Source: a virus. From it: a stretch of 64,000 nucleotides of DNA. The stretch spans positions 120,197 through 184,196 of IMG/VR virus record IMGVR_UViG_3300038441_000779; one strand, 5' to 3'. A model generated the notes under the pieces. That model did not search any database and was not told the DNA's origin. It was given only the letters and a program-made list of their open reading frames with translations. Both the position numbers and the translations under genes were made by a program. Shown here piece by piece: positions 36,486-44,929 of the stretch; position 1 is the stretch's first letter, and the number at the start of each line of letters is the position of its first letter.

Positions 36486-36520
36486 AAAGGCTAGGGAGGC
36501 GCGAACCCCCCTAGCCTTTA
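36486..36520 (-). terminator. Terminator after the chimallin gene
   Basis: AAAGGCTAGGGAGG and CCCCCCTAGCCTTT (plus strand) flank GCGAA. On the minus strand the stem is followed by TATTTTCTATTTTTG, a T-rich tail. Confidence 0.85.
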
Positions 36521-36540
36521 ATCCATTAAAGGCCTAGACC

Positions 36541-38595
36541 TTAGAACAGCGGGTTGAACACGTTGAACAGCTGACCTTGGTTGATCAGCGAGCCGTTCGA
36601 GCCAGCACCGGCGGTAGTTGCCAGACCGATACCTGGAGCGAACGCCAGGCGGTTGGTACGGAACGAACCGAGGTTGTTGGCGACGTTCAGCTGGCCGATA
36701 CCGTCCATAGCCTGAGCCATGGCAGCCATGAAGTCCGGCGCGAAGATCGCGGCGTTGCCGAAGCCGTTGATATGGTTGCGACCGTCGAACAGGGACGAAG
36801 ATTGCTCGATCCGCAGTTTCTGCGAACGTTGCTTGAAGTCTTCGTTCTGGCCGTTGCCGTAAACGATACCCATGTAGTTTTCGATCGCAGCTTTCGAAGC
36901 AACCGAGTTACCAGGCTTGGCGTTGCAGATGAACATTTCATCAACTTCCTGGGTGTTGATGTAACGCTCTTTGTCGTCCTTGCCACCAGGAGTGGTAGCC
37001 AGGCCGTTCACCACGATGGTGTTGGTACCGATCAGGATCGGTTTGCCAGGCACCCAGCCGCGCTTGTGTTCGGCGTTGTCGGCGATGATGGCCGAGAACT
37101 TGTTCTTCGACATGCTGTCGATCAGGGCAACAACAACCTTGACCGCCGCGGTGTTGTCCTGGGCCATCAGCTTGCGCATGAAGTTGATGATCGGAGCATC
37201 CGGACCGTTGGAGATCAGGTTGATCTTGAACACCGCGTGAGCCGACACGTTCTGCTGGATCCAGTTGGTAACGAAGTCGGTGTCGTTGATGTTCTTGTCG
37301 TTCAGAGGAGGACGCAGTGCAGGGTTCAGAGCGTTCTGAGCACCTGGCATGTTCTGCACCATCATCTGGATACGAGTTTCCAGACCGGCCAGCGAGCCAC
37401 GGCCGCCAACGTGAGTCTTACGCAGTGCGTCGGCGAAGACGAACTGGTTGTTGGTGGTCATCAGCGCGTAGAGGCCGAAGAAGAACGGGTACAGACCGCC
37501 GTTGTTGTGCATCATCTCGCCAGCAGTAACCTGGTCGATGGTGATTTCAGGACGCAGCGGACGGTAGGTGCCCGGCCAGATCGAGCCCATGTTGAAGCTG
37601 TTGCCCATGAAGGCTTTCAGGTTCGACATGTAGTCACCGGACTGCGATTGCAGCAGCATTTGCTGCTGGTACTCTTCGTACGTCACACCGGTCAGGGAGA
37701 CCGTGGCGGTGGCACGAGCGATTTCGCGGGTGGTGGTTGGGCTGTAGTTCTGGTTGTTGCCGTTGGCGTTCATGGTAGTGACGATCACTTCCATGTTGGC
37801 TGGCGACAGGGTCTTGCCGTCGGTCACACGACCTGGGATTGCAACGACACGAGCTTCGGCGCAGTTGTCTTTGCCGTACGGGGTGTTCGGTTCCAGCCAT
37901 GGGGACGGAATCGCGTAGCCGCGCTCAACGATCTTCTCGGCGCCGTATACCAGCAGCGCTTTTTCCCACTGACGAGCCAGGTACATGGCGATGCTGTGCG
38001 GCCAGTCTTTCTGGTCACCCGATTCCGGATGGTTCAGCATTTCCATGTCGACGACGATCAGGTTGATGATCTCGACGTTGGAAACGTTCTGGACGGCAGC
38101 GGCGCGCTGGTAGTGCTCTTTCAGGCGATCAGCAAAACCTTTGTTGATCTGAGCGGCCGGGGTGATCGGGATCGATACACGCTGCTGCTGACCGACACCG
38201 GTGTTGATGGTGATGTGCTCGGTACCGATCGAGTTGTCACGGTTGGAGAACAGAGCGCCCATGACGTACATGGTCTGGTCGATCACCGCGTACATGCCGA
38301 GACCTGGCAGCTGGCTCGAGATGTTCGAGGTCAGGTGTTCGATCTTCGGAACGATCTGACGCTGTTGGGCGTCAGTGGTGGAAGTTTGAATGTTCTTGTA
38401 AATCTGATCGTTGAGGACCTCGTAGACCTCAGCAACGATCTTCAGGTTACGGTTATCCGAAACCATGGAGTTCATGCGGAACAGCGCGCCCAGGATGCCG
38501 CCGTCAGCAGGAGCCTGCGGTGCTGCGCTACCACCGGCGTTGTTGTCGCCGTTCCAGCCACCGAATTCCTGACCACCTTCTTTATTGAGAGACAT
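36541..38595 (-). CDS. chmA: Probable chimallin, phage nucleus shell protein (phiKZ gp54 position), 684 aa
   Basis: The start is placed at ATG 38595 (MSLNKEGGQEFGGW) behind AGGAAAAAG; the longer open frame lacks this site. The N-terminal 45 residues are Gly/Asn/Ala-rich and probably flexible, as expected of the interaction arms of chimallin. The rest is a folded two-domain-sized region, with a Gly/Asn-rich flexible C-terminus. Codon use is among the most optimised in the window, suiting a very abundant protein. It lies next to the RNAP beta-prime-N gene exactly as gp54-gp55 in phiKZ, and PhuZ is 6 kb away. An early-promoter-like element lies 89 nt upstream. The identification is by synteny, length and expression signs; I could not verify the GNAT-like fold. 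Confidence 0.72.
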   Translation of the reverse strand: MSLNKEGGQEFGGWNGDNNAGGSAAPQAPADGGILGALFRMNSMVSDNRNLKIVAEVYEVLNDQIYKNIQTSTTDAQQRQIVPKIEHLTSNISSQLPGLGMYAVIDQTMYVMGALFSNRDNSIGTEHITINTGVGQQQRVSIPITPAAQINKGFADRLKEHYQRAAAVQNVSNVEIINLIVVDMEMLNHPESGDQKDWPHSIAMYLARQWEKALLVYGAEKIVERGYAIPSPWLEPNTPYGKDNCAEARVVAIPGRVTDGKTLSPANMEVIVTTMNANGNNQNYSPTTTREIARATATVSLTGVTYEEYQQQMLLQSQSGDYMSNLKAFMGNSFNMGSIWPGTYRPLRPEITIDQVTAGEMMHNNGGLYPFFFGLYALMTTNNQFVFADALRKTHVGGRGSLAGLETRIQMMVQNMPGAQNALNPALRPPLNDKNINDTDFVTNWIQQNVSAHAVFKINLISNGPDAPIINFMRKLMAQDNTAAVKVVVALIDSMSKNKFSAIIADNAEHKRGWVPGKPILIGTNTIVVNGLATTPGGKDDKERYINTQEVDEMFICNAKPGNSVASKAAIENYMGIVYGNGQNEDFKQRSQKLRIEQSSSLFDGRNHINGFGNAAIFAPDFMAAMAQAMDGIGQLNVANNLGSFRTNRLAFAPGIGLATTAGAGSNGSLINQGQLFNVFNPLF

Positions 38596-38683
38596 ACTCT
38601 TTTTCCTTTTACTATCTTCGAAGTTAACTGCATCGCTAGCGGAATACCACATTGAAGATAATTCTTCTTTGTGATTCGTTATA

Positions 38684-38700
38684 GTAATACAGGTTTGAAA
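38684..38700 (-). promoter_or_regulatory. Early-promoter-like element upstream of chimallin
   Basis: Minus-strand TTTCAAACCTGTATTAC. The last eight bases, TGTATTAC, differ by one from TATATTAC reported for phiKZ early promoters. The element starts an AT-rich leader of 89 nt. The rest of 38596-38842 holds no gene; it also carries the promoter region of the divergent plus-strand gene and several short GC-rich repeats (GTGGGAGTCCCTCCCGGAGT) near 38770. Confidence 0.5.
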
Positions 38701-38842
38701 AATTCTTGCCTAGTCAAATGCTATAGGCAGAACCCCCAAATCTGCATCACCAAATTATGAAACTGCGTGGGAGTCCCTCCCGGAGTCGCCCCCAGGAGTG
38801 TAATTTTCTATAAGATAGAAATATCACTGAGAACTTACCGAC

Positions 38843-39937
38843 ATGCATACTCTGACATTTCCCACAGTGGGTAATTTCCAGTACCCAATGAAATACTTCG
38901 CAGGTATGGAAAACCTGCGTCGCGTTACCGGCTTCAACGAAAGAGCCTTTCGAGCATACGTAGATCAGAACCCCTTCAACATGGAGAACCAACACCTTCT
39001 GGTGGGTATCCTCCAGCAGCTAGCCATCGATCCAGAGTGGGATCTGGATTACGTGATTAGCTACACACGGTTCAGGTCGTATAGCTTGGCAACCGTGTTT
39101 AAAATTAACTCGATCAATGGCGTGGGTGAAGTCATCACTGATGGTTTCTACCAAGAGGGCGCCACTGAACTGTGGGGATTGATTGAGCACGATAAGTCTT
39201 ATCCAATCTCCATTCGTCAGGAAGATCTGCGACCCATCGTACCAGTTTACTCCAATATACTGAAGCGTGGGTATAAACTTACTGTAGAACGAGATCCTAA
39301 CAGCCAGGCTAATAAAGGCAAGGTCGCCATCATTGGTTTGAACCTGGTGGAACTCGCCATCGGTTGGTGGATGTACATGCGTGAGGATCGGGATCGTGAT
39401 ACGGGGATCTCAGCTTACCTGTGCAAGTATCCTCTTTATTACGCTCAGCTTATACACAACCAAAGCGTGACTGTTAATATGTTGTACGAGTTCTTTGTTA
39501 AGGGTACTGCCCTCAAGGACATGTACAGCATGGAGCAAGTTAAGTTCACTACGCTTGGTGAAGACCGTCTATATAAGGAATGGTTTAACTTCCGGGTAGA
39601 CTTCCTAACCAGTCGTAAGCTGGATGACATCGGCCACTTGATGGCTAGTGTGGATAACTTGTATCGTCGCAACTACTTTAACTACGAGAGTGGTGGGCGG
39701 AACAAGCTGTTTGTTCAGACCCGTTGGCTGTGGGAGCCGAATGCTATCAAGTGGTACAGCATTTACTTCGCTATCTTCAACGCTCTAGGACACCCTGTGG
39801 GCGACGTTAAAGCTACGCTGCAACGTATCCTCCAAGTAGTGCACAGAAGCTTCGACAAGTGCCCTTCAACTCTATGTAGGGATCATTTCAAAGGGATTTC
39901 CCTGGAACTGTCCCAGCTTGTATCTGAAAACAAATAA
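38843..39937 (+). CDS. Hypothetical protein, lone plus-strand gene between chimallin and DNA polymerase (364 aa)
   Basis: ATG at 38843 with only a weak ribosome site (GAGAACTT). The protein is basic, aromatic-rich and mostly helical, with no membrane segment or motif that I recognise. It is the only plus-strand gene between 25.4 and 50 kb, diverging from chimallin and converging on the DNA polymerase C-terminal half, with its own shared terminator. It might be early expressed from the same divergent region as chimallin. Function unknown. Confidence 0.7.
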   Translation: MHTLTFPTVGNFQYPMKYFAGMENLRRVTGFNERAFRAYVDQNPFNMENQHLLVGILQQLAIDPEWDLDYVISYTRFRSYSLATVFKINSINGVGEVITDGFYQEGATELWGLIEHDKSYPISIRQEDLRPIVPVYSNILKRGYKLTVERDPNSQANKGKVAIIGLNLVELAIGWWMYMREDRDRDTGISAYLCKYPLYYAQLIHNQSVTVNMLYEFFVKGTALKDMYSMEQVKFTTLGEDRLYKEWFNFRVDFLTSRKLDDIGHLMASVDNLYRRNYFNYESGGRNKLFVQTRWLWEPNAIKWYSIYFAIFNALGHPVGDVKATLQRILQVVHRSFDKCPSTLCRDHFKGISLELSQLVSENK

Positions 39938-39952
39938 AAATGGTTTGAAACT

Positions 39953-39992
39953 ATAACTCCTCCTGTCCCCGTTAAGGGACAGGAGGAGTTAT
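39953..39992. terminator. Bidirectional hairpin terminator
   Basis: ATAACTCCTCCTGTCCC and GGGACAGGAGGAGTTAT, a perfect 17-bp stem with a 6-nt loop, between convergent stops at 39937 (+) and 39999 (-). Confidence 0.9.
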
Positions 39993-39998
39993 TGACTA

Positions 39999-42113
39999 TC
40001 AGTGTTCGTCACTCACCAAACGAGTAACCTTGCTGTTAAGGATGTGTAACCCAAGCGACTCGAGAATCGCATAGATCGATTTGAAGTTCTGTTGGATCAG
40101 GAGACGAGTGTCTACGATCGGCAGAATCTCTTTTGGGATACCTCCCATGTCTTCGATCATATCCACCGGGATATAAACCGAAGTAAGTTTAGGGCGCGTA
40201 GTGATGTACTCTTCGAAGTTCTTGGCGAACGCCGGTTCCTTGTCACGGATCGAATCAAAGTAAGCCTTCATCTTGGTCTTGTTGTGCAATGCAAGGTTAA
40301 CCTTGTACGCACGATACGGTAGCTCAGGTGCTGCTCCGTACAGAGTAGAGAAGACGTTCTCCCACAACTCGTGGTAATAGTAGATGGACGACTCAGGATT
40401 GGTGTAAGCGTTCTCAGCCTTGATACCGTTCTTGGTCAACCAGGTAAAACCACTGTTCTCGATATCGTGGAACAAAGCACGTTCGAGGTCGCCGATCTCT
40501 TTCAAGAGTACTGCTGGATCCAGCTGCTTCTTGTTGTAGATCGCGTCCAACACATCCCGCATGAGCTTGTTGGTGAACTCCCGTACTTTAAGTGCGATCT
40601 TCACACCCCGTAGGTGAACCCCTTTAAGCTCCAGCTTAGGCTTAGCGTGCAGGATACCTTCGAGCATCAGCTGCATTGCGTAATAGTGTTTCGACATCGA
40701 CGTAGTTACATACGAGCTGAACAGATACTCGTTCTTCATGTTCAAACGATTGAGGTATCGACGCGATACGTTCATGTTCTTACTGAGACGAGCGTGCTGG
40801 TCTACGGCAATACAACGGATGAAGTACGTCAGTGCGGCGTTGAAGCAAATACCACCTTGTTCGTCATCCACATAATCGTTAATGATCATGTCAACCGAGT
40901 AGATCATCGAGTCGGTGTCGGAGGTCAATACGTTTTCACGCACGATCTCTTTAACGCTGAAGATACCACTCGGCGGGATGTCTGCTTTCAAGAAGGCTTC
41001 AATGAACCGCGCCCACTTGATCTCGAGATCCACGTGATGCTTGTTGAGGAACGCCATCTGATCTTTGTCGGGCTTCTTACCCAACTTGGTGACGATCATG
41101 GTCTCGTAGTCAGAGTTAGCCGGCTTAATGCCGTCCTCTGCTTTGAAACCTTCTGGCATCTCGGGGAGTGCACACCAATCGTTGAAGAACCGCTGCATCA
41201 GTCCCCGGTTGGTGGTATACAGACCACGAAGGTCCATGGTGCAAAGCAAGATGGTCAGCTCGAGTGGTTTCAAGCCTTCCAGGAACATCCTGATGGCAGC
41301 CAAGCTGCTCGGGTTGTTCCAGTAATAACGAGCGCACCGTGTAACCATGTCCATGACTTGGTCAACAGTGGCATGAGCCATGTCGTACTCTTTGATAACT
41401 TCCTTGATCAGCTTACGGTTGGAATAAGCCAAAGTACTCAAGAAGAGTTCCATGGTCTTATCGAAACTGAGCAACAACCGGTTACCTGTAATCAGTCGTT
41501 CGTTGATCAGGTTAGCGGTGGAGGTTACGGCACGGCAGGTACTGGTCAGGGTAGTGTGACCAGACTTGTTGTACAGCGGCGTACCAGAAGACGACATACC
41601 ACCCGATTGGGCGTTGTTGAAGATCTTCAGAGCGTTCTGGATTTCATCGAACGCTTTAGCTGCTTCTAGGTCGTTAACTGCAATGGCGTCTTTCTTCTTG
41701 CCTTTATACAGCCGACGGAACTCAATGAAGGTATCTGTACCGATTGCGTTAACCGATTGTTCATCGTCAGTGTGCTTGTATGCCACAAACGACGGAGAGA
41801 GGATCCAGTTATTCTGTTCTACTGTCTGGAAGAACTCTCGAGCTGGCATTACCGTATTAACACGGTCGCCATACTTGTTCTTTTTGAATACACCAAACTT
41901 CGCTTCTTTAAACCCGTTCTCGTTGGGGATAAAGATCTTTTCGCACAACTCCAATACATAGTCGTAGTCGTACCCGTAAAACACACTCAGGTACAATGCT
42001 GCCTGTACGTGGTACCCTTTGATGATATCACGATTGGGCTTATACTGTTTCGACAAGAAAGGTGACAGATGCACTTCCTTGGCTGGAGTAAGGTTGGTGA
42101 CTTGGGCTGTCAT
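39999..42113 (-). CDS. Family B DNA polymerase, C-terminal half: motifs B and C plus thumb (704 aa)
   Basis: Motif B is LKIFNNAQSGG (K163, N166, G171), with the preceding RRLYKGKKKDA basic region typical of the fingers. Motif C is TSDTDSMIYS (D399, D401). The later KxY-type element is SKHYYAMQ (K475, Y477), followed by KLELKGVHLRG, the start of the thumb. No exonuclease and no motif A are present; these are in the protein at 8454-10256. The two halves together account for one complete enzyme of about 1300 residues, split between motif A and motif B. phiKZ gp44 is the likely counterpart by position. Starts at ATG 42113; about 30 kb separates the two genes. Confidence 0.9.
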   Translation of the reverse strand: MTAQVTNLTPAKEVHLSPFLSKQYKPNRDIIKGYHVQAALYLSVFYGYDYDYVLELCEKIFIPNENGFKEAKFGVFKKNKYGDRVNTVMPAREFFQTVEQNNWILSPSFVAYKHTDDEQSVNAIGTDTFIEFRRLYKGKKKDAIAVNDLEAAKAFDEIQNALKIFNNAQSGGMSSSGTPLYNKSGHTTLTSTCRAVTSTANLINERLITGNRLLLSFDKTMELFLSTLAYSNRKLIKEVIKEYDMAHATVDQVMDMVTRCARYYWNNPSSLAAIRMFLEGLKPLELTILLCTMDLRGLYTTNRGLMQRFFNDWCALPEMPEGFKAEDGIKPANSDYETMIVTKLGKKPDKDQMAFLNKHHVDLEIKWARFIEAFLKADIPPSGIFSVKEIVRENVLTSDTDSMIYSVDMIINDYVDDEQGGICFNAALTYFIRCIAVDQHARLSKNMNVSRRYLNRLNMKNEYLFSSYVTTSMSKHYYAMQLMLEGILHAKPKLELKGVHLRGVKIALKVREFTNKLMRDVLDAIYNKKQLDPAVLLKEIGDLERALFHDIENSGFTWLTKNGIKAENAYTNPESSIYYYHELWENVFSTLYGAAPELPYRAYKVNLALHNKTKMKAYFDSIRDKEPAFAKNFEEYITTRPKLTSVYIPVDMIEDMGGIPKEILPIVDTRLLIQQNFKSIYAILESLGLHILNSKVTRLVSDEH

Positions 42114-42175
42114 TAGGGATGACCTGTTGGAAATACTTAAAAAGGATAACGAGAAAGTACAAAAAATAAAAAGAG

Positions 42176-42213
42176 CTTTACCAAGCCCCTAACTAATAGG
42201 AGGCTTGGTAAAG
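42176..42213 (-). terminator. Rho-independent terminator after the small-gene cluster
   Basis: CTTTACCAAGCC and GGCTTGGTAAAG form a 12-bp stem with a 14-nt loop. On the minus strand it is followed by CTCTTTTTATTTTTTG, a strong T-run. Confidence 0.9.
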
Positions 42214-42223
42214 AGATACAGGG

Positions 42224-42640
42224 TCAGTCGTTTTCGAACGTGTTGATCGTCCAGCTAACGCCCAAGCCAGCAGCGAAGGTTTCCCATGGAGCACGGAACT
42301 CTTCACGCCAGTTAGTCACGTTGATCATTGCCCGGCGCGATTGCACGTACTGGAAGGAGCTGGCGAGGATCCACGGGATACCGATTACTTCCAGTTGCCC
42401 GTTGTTGTTAATGATACCGATGTACCCGTAGGCGGTCGGATCGTTAACTTGGTTTACAGCGTCACGGAAATACGGGAACAGCGCCTGGTGTTTGACGTTC
42501 AGCTCGGGGTCAATGGCCTTGGCCATGATGTAGTTCATGTCCCCTTCCACTTTCACCTGGGTCTTGCCATCCCCGATAAGTCCGTTACGTACAAATTGAA
42601 AGCTGATTACATCCCCTTTCTTGGGGCTAATGTCTGGCAT
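42224..42640 (-). CDS. Hypothetical protein (138 aa)
   Basis: The start is placed at ATG 42640, preceded by TTGGAGAATACC, in which GGAG is the ribosome site; reading from the TTG at 42652 would bury that site. Overlaps the upstream gene by 34 nt. Mixed alpha/beta protein containing PTAYGYIGIINNNGQLEVIG and several Trp residues. No recognised family. Last gene of a run of seven small genes (44814 to 42224) leading away from PhuZ. Confidence 0.65.
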   Translation of the reverse strand: MPDISPKKGDVISFQFVRNGLIGDGKTQVKVEGDMNYIMAKAIDPELNVKHQALFPYFRDAVNQVNDPTAYGYIGIINNNGQLEVIGIPWILASSFQYVQSRRAMINVTNWREEFRAPWETFAAGLGVSWTINTFEND

Positions 42641-42969
42641 GGTATTCTCCAATCGACTTCGATCAAGATTAGCGGAAGCTTCAAAAGATGGTCGCCGTAC
42701 CGGGTTACAATACCAGGTCCTCTAGTAATGGTGTATTCCGTTACTTCTTCAAGACTTTGTAGGTCTTGCATGAGGATTTCAACAAAGTCTGCATCGAAGC
42801 TGGACTCGACGTTTTCGTTGTCGAACTCCATCATTCTTGCAAACTCAGTGGTGATATGCGCTTGGACTCGCTCGAACTCCAAGAAGCTGAGGTCGTCCTG
42901 TTCACCTGCTTGACAGATCAGGTATTGGGTCAGCGCATCGTAATCAATGTGAAGGATACGCTTGAACAT
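42607..42969 (-). CDS. Hypothetical protein (120 aa)
   Basis: Small acidic protein starting ATG 42969 (MFKRILHIDYDAL); no motif recognised. It lies 5 nt from the upstream stop and overlaps the downstream start by 34 nt. Part of the seven-gene small cluster; codon use is less optimised than in the shell or structural genes, suggesting modest expression. Confidence 0.6.
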   Translation of the reverse strand: MFKRILHIDYDALTQYLICQAGEQDDLSFLEFERVQAHITTEFARMMEFDNENVESSFDADFVEILMQDLQSLEEVTEYTITRGPGIVTRYGDHLLKLPLILIEVDWRIPCQTLAPRKGM

Positions 42970-42974
42970 GCGCG

Positions 42975-43292
42975 TTATTCCATATAAAAGAAGACGAAGA
43001 CTGCGGAGTTAGCATGGAAAGTCAAGTTTTCCAGGTACACCGCCCCGTGGTGCAATACAGAAGATTGCAACAACTGCATGGTCGCCATGTAATCCCGCGT
43101 CAGAATCTTGTTGCATTCTTCGATCGGGTGGGTGAAACCTTGGGGGTTAGCCTCAAACGGAATGAGACTAGCCTTTACTCCTACCGCTTCCAGCAACGCC
43201 TTGTACGCACCGCCCAACTCTTCCAGGTTGGTGTTAGGTGGGATCTGGATGTTGTGGGTAAAGACCTTCTTTTCTGGTTGTGGTTGGGTCAC
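42975..43292 (-). CDS. Hypothetical protein, GTG start (105 aa)
   Basis: Begins at GTG 43292 with CTGGAG eight bases upstream, which decides this start. Overlaps the upstream stop by 4 nt. Short protein with Pro/Lys-rich first residues and a hydrophobic C-terminus ending SAVFVFFYME. Function unknown. Confidence 0.6.
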   Translation of the reverse strand: MTQPQPEKKVFTHNIQIPPNTNLEELGGAYKALLEAVGVKASLIPFEANPQGFTHPIEECNKILTRDYMATMQLLQSSVLHHGAVYLENLTFHANSAVFVFFYME

Positions 43293-43666
43293 GGAATGTA
43301 CTCCAGGACGATCGAATAGGGTTTGATACTAATTCCGATAATCGCACGATCTTCTTGCGAATCATGCACGGAAGTGGCAATAGGTATTAATAGTGGTAAA
43401 ACTTCAACGACGAACATCTGCTTAGTAAGCTCATCAAGCTCCATCAGCAGTATGGTATCCTTGGTTAGCTCTTCGTGCACATCGTGCTCGTTAGCCAGCC
43501 AGATCTTTACTAGGAACGTCAGCAAGGTGATTGTCTCACTCTCGCTTACACCATACTTGTGAAAAACAGATTGAACCATCCCCAGAGGAACAGTTGCTAC
43601 TTCAGTCTTCAAAGTAAAGCTCCTCAATAGGGGGTTCATCTCTGGGCACCAAGAAATCTCTTTCAT
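43289..43666 (-). CDS. Hypothetical protein, start uncertain (up to 126 aa)
   Basis: Frame from ATG 43666; later in-frame ATGs at 43639 and about 43582 are possible and would reduce the overlap with the upstream gene (65 nt if the first is used). Acidic helical protein with a Leu/Ile-rich centre (LTKDTILLMELDELTKQ). No recognised family. Coupled to the GTG-start gene downstream. Confidence 0.55.
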   Translation of the reverse strand: MKEISWCPEMNPLLRSFTLKTEVATVPLGMVQSVFHKYGVSESETITLLTFLVKIWLANEHDVHEELTKDTILLMELDELTKQMFVVEVLPLLIPIATSVHDSQEDRAIIGISIKPYSIVLEYIP

Positions 43667-44039
43667 CAATGCCCACTAGAACGTTCATATTTGGCATCAG
43701 CTTGTAGCCACACCGATACTCGAATGCGGTTTTCGGTATGAGGCAAATCAGCTGGTTGAACAAGTAAACTTTACCATCGTGAATGATGTCATCTGCATCA
43801 TCATTCAGCAGGTTCTTACGAAACAGGTTCCAGTCGTAATGACGGGTATCAAAACGCACACCTTCTGGAGCGAACTTGAAAGTTTCTTCGATGGTTGCTT
43901 CCCAAAGACCTAGCGCCAATTCATTCCAGCGGCTAGGAGGAAGATTGCCGACTATGAGGTTAGCCGTTTCTTCTCTGATCTTTTCGTACAAAACACGGGC
44001 GTCGATCTGACAATAGCGGAGATCTAATCCCAGACCCAT
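43602..44039 (-). CDS. Hypothetical protein overlapping the preceding gene (145 aa)
   Basis: The start is placed at ATG 44039 (MGLGLDLRYC); an upstream in-frame ATG at 44072 (MKSMSSTNH) is also possible. Either way the first 80-113 nt lie inside the 3' end of the upstream gene in another frame, an unusually long overlap for this genome. No recognised motif; C-terminal acidic end PPIEELYFED. A frameshift joining the two frames is an alternative. Confidence 0.55.
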   Translation of the reverse strand: MGLGLDLRYCQIDARVLYEKIREETANLIVGNLPPSRWNELALGLWEATIEETFKFAPEGVRFDTRHYDWNLFRKNLLNDDADDIIHDGKVYLFNQLICLIPKTAFEYRCGYKLMPNMNVLVGIDERDFLVPRDEPPIEELYFED

Positions 44040-44505
44040 TATTAGATGATTTGTTGAACTCATTGATTTCATCCATACTTGGTGTATCAGTAATGACGTC
44101 CATGATGGATTCCTTTTCAGCTGGTGTGGGGTTCATCTCCCAACCCAGCTTAGTAGCTGTTGCTTCCAGATCCATAGTGAGTGTCGCCGTAACATATGCC
44201 AAGCCTACTTCTTTATGCTCGAGCTTAACGACTACACGAGGATCCCAACCGGCTGCTTTAAGGATCCGCTGGATCTTAGCAACGTAGCTGATGAAGACTT
44301 TATCCGGAGCTACCATACCAAAGTTATCTTCTGCATAGCAGTAGATATTGTCTTCGATAGTTTCCCGGACTTCTTTATCGGTGGTGTTAACGTAATCAAC
44401 TGCAGCCTTGATAAACCCTCTGGCAATCTCCAGTCGTACAACCAGAGGCTGAGAACTCTCTAATATGAAATCATTAGCGAGCGCCATTATGTCGATGGTA
44501 ACCAC
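43960..44505 (-). CDS. Hypothetical protein, GTG start, odd C-terminus (181 aa)
   Basis: GTG 44505 has GGGGAATACT just upstream; an alternative ATG is 6 codons in (MALANDFILE). The first 150 residues look like a normal folded protein. The last 27 (beginning SSNNGSGIRSPLLSDRR) look like an out-of-frame reading of the next gene, which overlaps here. This could be real overlap, a recent frameshift, or programmed frameshifting. Function unknown. Confidence 0.55.
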   Translation of the reverse strand: MVTIDIMALANDFILESSQPLVVRLEIARGFIKAAVDYVNTTDKEVRETIEDNIYCYAEDNFGMVAPDKVFISYVAKIQRILKAAGWDPRVVVKLEHKEVGLAYVTATLTMDLEATATKLGWEMNPTPAEKESIMDVITDTPSMDEINEFNKSSNNGSGIRSPLLSDRRPCFVRKDQRRNG

Positions 44506-44517
44506 AGTATTCCCCAG

Positions 44518-44814
44518 TCAGTAATCAAACGCGATTAATAGATGAACTCGTTCTTTACCTGATGCGGTGATAGTCACGTAAGCATCCCGAGGGATACCTG
44601 TAAGCTTGGCAACTATCTGTTCACGGACCCCTTCGAAGTCGTGCCCATGCATGCGGTGATAAATACGTTGTTCGTTGAAGTTAGTAAACCCTTCGTCCAT
44701 TAAAACAGAAATAACGTCAGTAACGTCTATTTTCCGTTCTAAGAGCTTTTTACCGTCACCAATAGGGCGACCTAGGGTAAACTGCCTTAAATCAATAGAG
44801 AAGCTTCTAGGCAC
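44518..44814 (-). CDS. Small hypothetical protein, GTG start (98 aa)
   Basis: Begins with GTG at 44814 behind GAAGGGGTCTAGAAGGT. Short basic protein (MPRSFSIDLRQFTLG) with no recognised domain. First gene of the small-gene run after the PhuZ terminator, so a promoter should lie in 44815-44880; an AT-rich stretch containing CAATCATATTGTGATAC on the minus strand is there. Confidence 0.6.
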   Translation of the reverse strand: MPRSFSIDLRQFTLGRPIGDGKKLLERKIDVTDVISVLMDEGFTNFNEQRIYHRMHGHDFEGVREQIVAKLTGIPRDAYVTITASGKERVHLLIAFDY

Positions 44815-44881
44815 CTTCTAGACCCCTTCGTTAAACATAGTATCACAATATGATTGGAAACCAGTGAAAAACAACTATAAC

Positions 44882-44915
44882 CCTAAGGGTAGGAGCTAGC
44901 GCTCCTACCCTTAGG
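44882..44915 (-). terminator. Terminator after PhuZ
   Basis: CCTAAGGGTAGGAGC and GCTCCTACCCTTAGG pair around TAGC, just past the stop at 44930 on the minus strand, followed by TTATAGTTGTTTTTC. Confidence 0.87.
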
Positions 44916-44929
44916 TACAGTCACAGCTG

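Noticed and set aside
25503-38655. Antisense frames over the ChmC-like (623 codons) and chimallin (692 codons) genes
   Set aside because: Shadows of highly expressed genes; no start signal and unnatural composition.
39943-39958. TTTCAAACC-type element on the minus strand at the end of the 364-residue gene
   Set aside because: Transcription from it would run antisense into the preceding plus-strand gene, it overlaps the terminator stem, and no TATATTAC-like box follows.
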